Shown: positions 39,471 to 43,188 of the stretch, piece by piece | Layout of the letters: each line of letters opens with the position of its first letter | Position numbering within the stretch: position 1 is the stretch's first letter | Assembly: GCA_017436675.1 (NCBI GenBank) | Contig: JAFSCS010000027.1 | Coordinates: 1 to 43,188, forward strand | Direction: 5' to 3' | DNA length: 43,188 nucleotides | From: Clostridia bacterium | Lineage (GTDB): Bacteria > Bacillota > Clostridia > Oscillospirales > CAG-382 | Program-made: the position numbers and the translations under genes | The notes under the pieces: generated by a model | The model's database searches: none | What the model was told of the DNA's origin: nothing | Seen by the model: only the letters and a program-made list of their open reading frames with translations

Positions 39471-40712
39471 TTAATAAAGCGGGTGTTTATCGCAGAGAGC
39501 TGTTACGCATTCGCGGATATGATCCTTTTTCGTTTCGAACTCTGTAGCGGTGAGTTTCATAAGGCGAGCGATCTCGACCATATCCTCTTCGACAAAGCCT
39601 CTTGTTGTTGCCGCAGGTGTTCCGACACGGATACCGCTTGTTACTGTGGGCTTTTCGGGGTCGTTGGGGATAGAGTTTTTATTGACCGTGATATACACCT
39701 CGTCGAGACGGTGCTCCATTTCTTTACCCGTGATATTGAATGGGCGAAGGTCAACGAGCATAAGGTGGTTATCCGTACCGTCGGAAACGAGGTCGAAGCC
39801 TTCCTTCTTCAATGCATCGGCAAGAGCTGCTGCATTCTTTACGATCTGTTGTTGATATTTTTTGAAATCGTCGCTGAGCGCTTCCTTGAAGCATACTGCT
39901 TTACCTGCGATGATATGCATAAGAGGACCGCCTTGTGAGCCGGGGAAGATACCCTTATCGATCGCTTTCGCGAGCTCTGCTTTGCAAAGGATGAGACCGC
40001 CGCGAGGTCCGCGGAGAGTTTTATGTGTCGTTGTTGTAACGATATCTGCATAGGGCACGGGGCTCGGATGGAGACCTGCTGCAACGAGGCCTGCGATATG
40101 AGCCATATCGACCATCAAAAGCGCGCCGACCTTTTTCGCGATCTTTGAAAATCTTTCGAAGTCGATCGTTCTCGGATATGCGGAAGCACCTGCTACGATG
40201 AGCTTCGGCTTACATTCGAGAGCTATTCTTTCAACCTCGTCGTAGTTGATAACGTGTGTTTCGGGATCAACGCCATAGGGAACGACGTTGAAGTATTTAC
40301 CGGATATATTAACTCCGCTGCCGTGGGTAAGGTGACCGCCGTGTGCGAGGGACATACCCATTATCGTATCACCGGGGTTCAAGAGAGCGATATATACTGC
40401 TGTGTTAGCTTGCGCGCCGCTATGGGGCTGAACGTTCGCGTGTTCTGCGCCGAAAAGCTCCTTCGCACGTTCGATCGCGATATTCTCGACAACGTCAACG
40501 CATTCGCATCCACCGTAGTATCTTCTTCCGGGATAACCCTCGGCATATTTATTGGTGAGCACTGTTCCCATTGCTGCAAGCACTGCCTCGGAAACGAAGT
40601 TTTCGGACGCGATAAGCTCGATATTGCGTCTTTGTCTTCCAAGCTCAGCCGTAATAGCGTCCGCTACGTCACTATCATACTGCTTCAAAAATTTTATTTG
40701 TTCTTCAACCAT
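39471..40712 (-). CDS. glyA: Serine hydroxymethyltransferase
   Basis: The protein has 413 residues from the ATG at 40712, preceded by GAGGAG. This PLP enzyme converts serine to glycine and feeds one-carbon units to tetrahydrofolate. Motifs include [53 protein letters not shown] and the Schiff-base Lys in [15 protein letters not shown]. Length is normal. It is a single gene between its own promoter and terminator. Confidence 0.97.
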   Translation of the reverse strand: MVEEQIKFLKQYDSDVADAITAELGRQRRNIELIASENFVSEAVLAAMGTVLTNKYAEGYPGRRYYGGCECVDVVENIAIERAKELFGAEHANVQPHSGAQANTAVYIALLNPGDTIMGMSLAHGGHLTHGSGVNISGKYFNVVPYGVDPETHVINYDEVERIALECKPKLIVAGASAYPRTIDFERFSKIAKKVGALLMVDMAHIAGLVAAGLHPSPVPYADIVTTTTHKTLRGPRGGLILCKAELAKAIDKGIFPGSQGGPLMHIIAGKAVCFKEALSDDFKKYQQQIVKNAAALADALKKEGFDLVSDGTDNHLMLVDLRPFNITGKEMEHRLDEVYITVNKNSIPNDPEKPTVTSGIRVGTPAATTRGFVEEDMVEIARLMKLTATEFETKKDHIRECVTALCDKHPLY

Positions 40713-40763
40713 TTTATATCTCCTCACTTTCAAAAACGATCATTATTTATCAATATCCAAAGC

Positions 40764-40792
40764 ATTATAACATATTTCTTTCAATACAGCAA
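40764..40792 (-). promoter_or_regulatory. Promoter of glyA
   Basis: TTGCTG (40792-40787), 17 bases and TATAAT (40769-40764) on the minus strand, about 50 bases before the ATG. No riboswitch fold was seen. Confidence 0.82.
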
Positions 40793-40822
40793 GAGGTTTT
40801 TCAAATTTTTTTACACAAACAT

Positions 40823-40846
40823 AAAAACGCCCCCGAAGGAGCGTTT
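40823..40846 (-). terminator. Terminator of the subtilase gene
   Basis: On the minus strand AAACGCTCC, loop TTCG, then GGGGCGTTT with a T-run. It lies 15 bases past the stop. Confidence 0.88.
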
Positions 40847-40860
40847 CGAAAGGAGAATAT

Positions 40861-43035
40861 TTAGTTGTATGAGGATATGTAGTAGCATTTGGAACAATAC
40901 GTTCCGACAGGACCCGAGATGAAGGTGTGATTTTCTTCAATAGATTTACCGCATATACAGTAGGCATAATGCGCGGGATATGACGGTCGTTGTTCATAGC
41001 TAACGTTATAAATATGATTGTGCGTCGTAGTCCAAGCCGCCGCAACGTTCATCGTCGTTGTTCCGGGCGCACCATTGAACGTGACCAATTTCGCTTTTAT
41101 TTTGTATTCTCCTGCAGTCGTTGCGGTAAATTCAAGTACCTCAACATTATTAGCAACATCGGGAGCACCCGTGCTGTCAACAGGAGTCACCGAGCTTGAT
41201 ACCATATTTCCGTTCGGACCATATAAATATAAGTCAACGTTGTTGTTGTAATTTTCATCTACCAACAACAAATGTTCAGGCTTGTCAAACGTTAATACAA
41301 CTCTGATCTTTTCACCTGCACGTAAATATTGTTTTCCAACTTGAACTGCATCACCGGAGTACGTATGCATATTTGTATTTGTGCCTCTTAAATTAAATGT
41401 GGTTGAACCGAAATTACCCTCTAAAGCTGCATTTACCGAGTTGACCGCATTTAGCATTCCAAGTCCGCTTTTTTCACGAATAAAACCATTTGGGTTTACA
41501 CCTGAATTATACTCCGGTGAAATAACAGTCGGGTCGGCACCGGCAAGAATAAGGGCTTTGGTTTTTGTCGGGTTGCTAATTAGAGTTGGAGATGCTTGAT
41601 GAAGCTGCGCTACAACTCCTGTTACCATCGGAGCGGATGAACTTGTACCTGTTCCAATTATAAGCTCATTATTTGCATCAACGCATCCAATTAACGTACC
41701 GGGAGCAACGAGGTCAGGCTTGTTTGAGAGATGAGGAGCTTCTTTATAGCACGAGGATGAATGCATACTATATCTACCAGAAGAAGGAGGGGTTACAGTA
41801 TCAACATTTCCAACGGTAATGATATTGTATGCTTTCCCTGGCAATGAAACATCATAATATGGATGGTGATCTGTTTGGTTTCCTGCAGATTTCACAAAAG
41901 TAACATTCGTTGTATAACAAATGGCATCAATCTCCTTTTCACTGTCAAGATAATTGAGCGTTTCTACTGGTTCACCGTCTTCATTTTTTTCACGAAGACC
42001 AGCACTATAATTTATTACACTTACGTTGTATGTATCAACTAAAGTTTGAATAGCGTCAAGCAAATCATCGGGGCTATTACCAATTGATGCTTGAAAAACT
42101 GTTGCATTTGGAACTATTCCTTCGCGTTCTATGGTGTACAACTCATATGATTGACCCACAATTATTGATGTAACTAAAGTGGCATGCTCTCTTTCATTTG
42201 CGAGAGTTGGGTCTTCAGGGTTACTTTTAAAAAGACCTATATGTTGTAACCGAGAGTTAGGTATATCTTTTAATTGCTTGGCTTCAGTTTGATATTTACC
42301 ACCATTAACTTCGATTATTCCAATTTTTACATCTGTCCCTTTATATCCGGTTCCATTGTTGTAATGCTCGCTTTTTGTTCCTTCTACATCATCAGTTCCT
42401 ATTATCTGGTGATATGTTTCTTCATCGTCCTCAATCAAATCGTTTTCCCAAATGCTGATTTCTATAACACTACTATCCTTAGCCAATTCTTTTATTTCGG
42501 AATCATTGGCATACATTATAATAGAACCGGTATAAATACCCTCGTATAGTATTAAATCATCATTAATATTATTCCTTGATTTAAAACTGTCGATTTCGCT
42601 TGTATACAAATCACTTATTATATGACGTTTGTTATATACAAATTGATTATAGTCATTTAAAAGCTCTTGCTTCAAAAAAGTTGTATTATCATCAAATGCT
42701 TTTTGCCCCATTTCTGCATTGTCTGCATATACTTTTCCGTACTTTGCATTAACTCGCTCAGTTACTTCGGGAACAACTGTCATTTTATAAATTGCTTCGT
42801 TTTCGTATTTTTGGATAGAATATCCGTGTCTTTTTTCAAATGTTGCTTCTATTTCATCATCGCTGACTTTTTCTCGAAAAACTATTATTAATTTCTCATT
42901 ATTATTGTTTGTATCAGCTTTTTTTATTTCATCGTTAATTTTTTTACTCCAATAATCATCACTCGCTGATACGGGATAAATTATTAGTGATAAAAAAAGT
43001 GTTAATGTTAGAATAATTGAACTTATTATTTTCAT
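40861..43035 (-). CDS. Secreted subtilisin-like S8 family protein with altered Asp site
   Basis: The protein has 724 residues. A signal peptide (to about residue 24, YPVSASD) and a pro-region (about 25-215) precede the S8 domain. The Ser site is intact (LIIGTGTSSSAPMVTGVVAQ), as are the oxyanion Asn (VKSAGNQ) and a His (EREHATLVTSIIVG). The first catalytic position, normally Asp in a GIIDTG-type strand, reads VKIGIIEVNGGKY with Glu. Residues from about 560 form a pre-peptidase-C-like beta domain (TFDKPEHLLLVDENYNNNVD, LYLYGPNGNMV). The end has a four-Cys zinc-ribbon-like tail (YCICGKSIEE; YCSKCYY). The ribosome site is GAAAGG; the gene upstream ends 14 bases away. Confidence 0.88.
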   Translation of the reverse strand: MKIISSIILTLTLFLSLIIYPVSASDDYWSKKINDEIKKADTNNNNEKLIIVFREKVSDDEIEATFEKRHGYSIQKYENEAIYKMTVVPEVTERVNAKYGKVYADNAEMGQKAFDDNTTFLKQELLNDYNQFVYNKRHIISDLYTSEIDSFKSRNNINDDLILYEGIYTGSIIMYANDSEIKELAKDSSVIEISIWENDLIEDDEETYHQIIGTDDVEGTKSEHYNNGTGYKGTDVKIGIIEVNGGKYQTEAKQLKDIPNSRLQHIGLFKSNPEDPTLANEREHATLVTSIIVGQSYELYTIEREGIVPNATVFQASIGNSPDDLLDAIQTLVDTYNVSVINYSAGLREKNEDGEPVETLNYLDSEKEIDAICYTTNVTFVKSAGNQTDHHPYYDVSLPGKAYNIITVGNVDTVTPPSSGRYSMHSSSCYKEAPHLSNKPDLVAPGTLIGCVDANNELIIGTGTSSSAPMVTGVVAQLHQASPTLISNPTKTKALILAGADPTVISPEYNSGVNPNGFIREKSGLGMLNAVNSVNAALEGNFGSTTFNLRGTNTNMHTYSGDAVQVGKQYLRAGEKIRVVLTFDKPEHLLLVDENYNNNVDLYLYGPNGNMVSSSVTPVDSTGAPDVANNVEVLEFTATTAGEYKIKAKLVTFNGAPGTTTMNVAAAWTTTHNHIYNVSYEQRPSYPAHYAYCICGKSIEENHTFISGPVGTYCSKCYYISSYN

Positions 43036-43049
43036 TTTGAAATTCCTTT

Positions 43050-43188
43050 CTAATCCTCCTCGACTACAATGGCAATACAGAATTGGTACTCTCCATTTGA
43101 ATCTTTAAGCACACCGATAAAAGAACCATTGGGGTGGGTTCCAATACTTACAGCATCATATTTACTGCGAAGGGTACTGAGCTCGTCC
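43050..43188 (-). CDS. C-terminal end of an unidentified gene
   Basis: The frame is open at the right window edge and ends at TAG (43052-43050). The visible 45 residues include LSTLRSKYDAVSIGTHPNGS, then FIGVLKDSNGEYQFCIAIVV and the end EED. I recognise no family. It lies 14 bases before the subtilase gene in the same direction, so the two are probably co-transcribed. Confidence 0.7.
   Translation of the reverse strand, partial: DELSTLRSKYDAVSIGTHPNGSFIGVLKDSNGEYQFCIAIVVEED

Noticed and set aside
40713..40860. Glycine riboswitch ahead of glyA
   Set aside because: The promoter is only about 50 bases from the start and the leader has no aptamer-like fold; the hairpin further upstream is the subtilase terminator.

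Overview
The window reads as chromosome of a Gram-positive Clostridia-type bacterium, probably a gut member of the Oscillospiraceae or relatives. Pointers are the phoU/phoB/phoR arrangement, a YerC-type TrpR repressor, HemZ, a CD1247-type N-terminal domain, PPATG-type sorting signals, strong sigma-A promoters (TTGACA-17-TATAAT), frequent TTG starts and many intrinsic terminators. No rRNA, tRNA or CRISPR array was seen.

Layout: (1) 1-2627, the end of phoU followed by a PhoB/PhoR two-component system. (2) 2634-7852, a small phage-derived block on the minus strand: a TnpV-like transposon remnant, endolysin, holin, a small membrane protein, an 842-residue tail-fibre/receptor-binding protein and a DUF11 repeat protein, with no head, packaging or integrase genes. 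(3) 7939-11732, a minus operon with two sugar-phosphate-isomerase-like TIM barrels, a Gfo/Idh/MocA oxidoreductase, an unknown 114-residue protein and a cyclophilin. (4) 11871-15208, a divergent pair: a sortase-type surface protein and a DUF4855 protein. (5) 15285-19452, a plus block of yerC, a methyltransferase, hslO, an M24 peptidase, efp and a strange Cys/Asp-repeat protein. (6) 19515-22677, a YdcF-like membrane protein and a three-gene glycolipid unit (CrtO-like acyltransferase, MGDG-synthase-like glycosyltransferase, PAP2). (7) 22717-25384, a radical SAM activase-like gene, a lipoprotein and two repeat-rich intergenic regions. (8) 25385-28982, a four-gene operon: a small secreted protein, two FtsX/MacB-type permeases and an ATPase. 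(9) 29199-34293, the arginine operon argC-J-B-D-F. (10) 34454-37489, nfo, a cytidylate-kinase-like gene and hemZ. (11) 37490-43188, a possible 23-codon mini-gene with its own promoter and terminator, DUF2752, DUF4234 and lipoprotein genes, glyA, and a subtilase whose catalytic Asp position appears to be Glu, preceded by a truncated gene at the window edge.

The most notable candidates are the Cys/Asp-repeat protein, the isolated 23-residue mini-gene, the secreted-protein/two-permease ABC operon, the glycolipid operon, the stand-alone lysis plus receptor-binding block, the unusual subtilase, and the small repeats in 23644-23854 whose stems keep pairing through compensatory changes.
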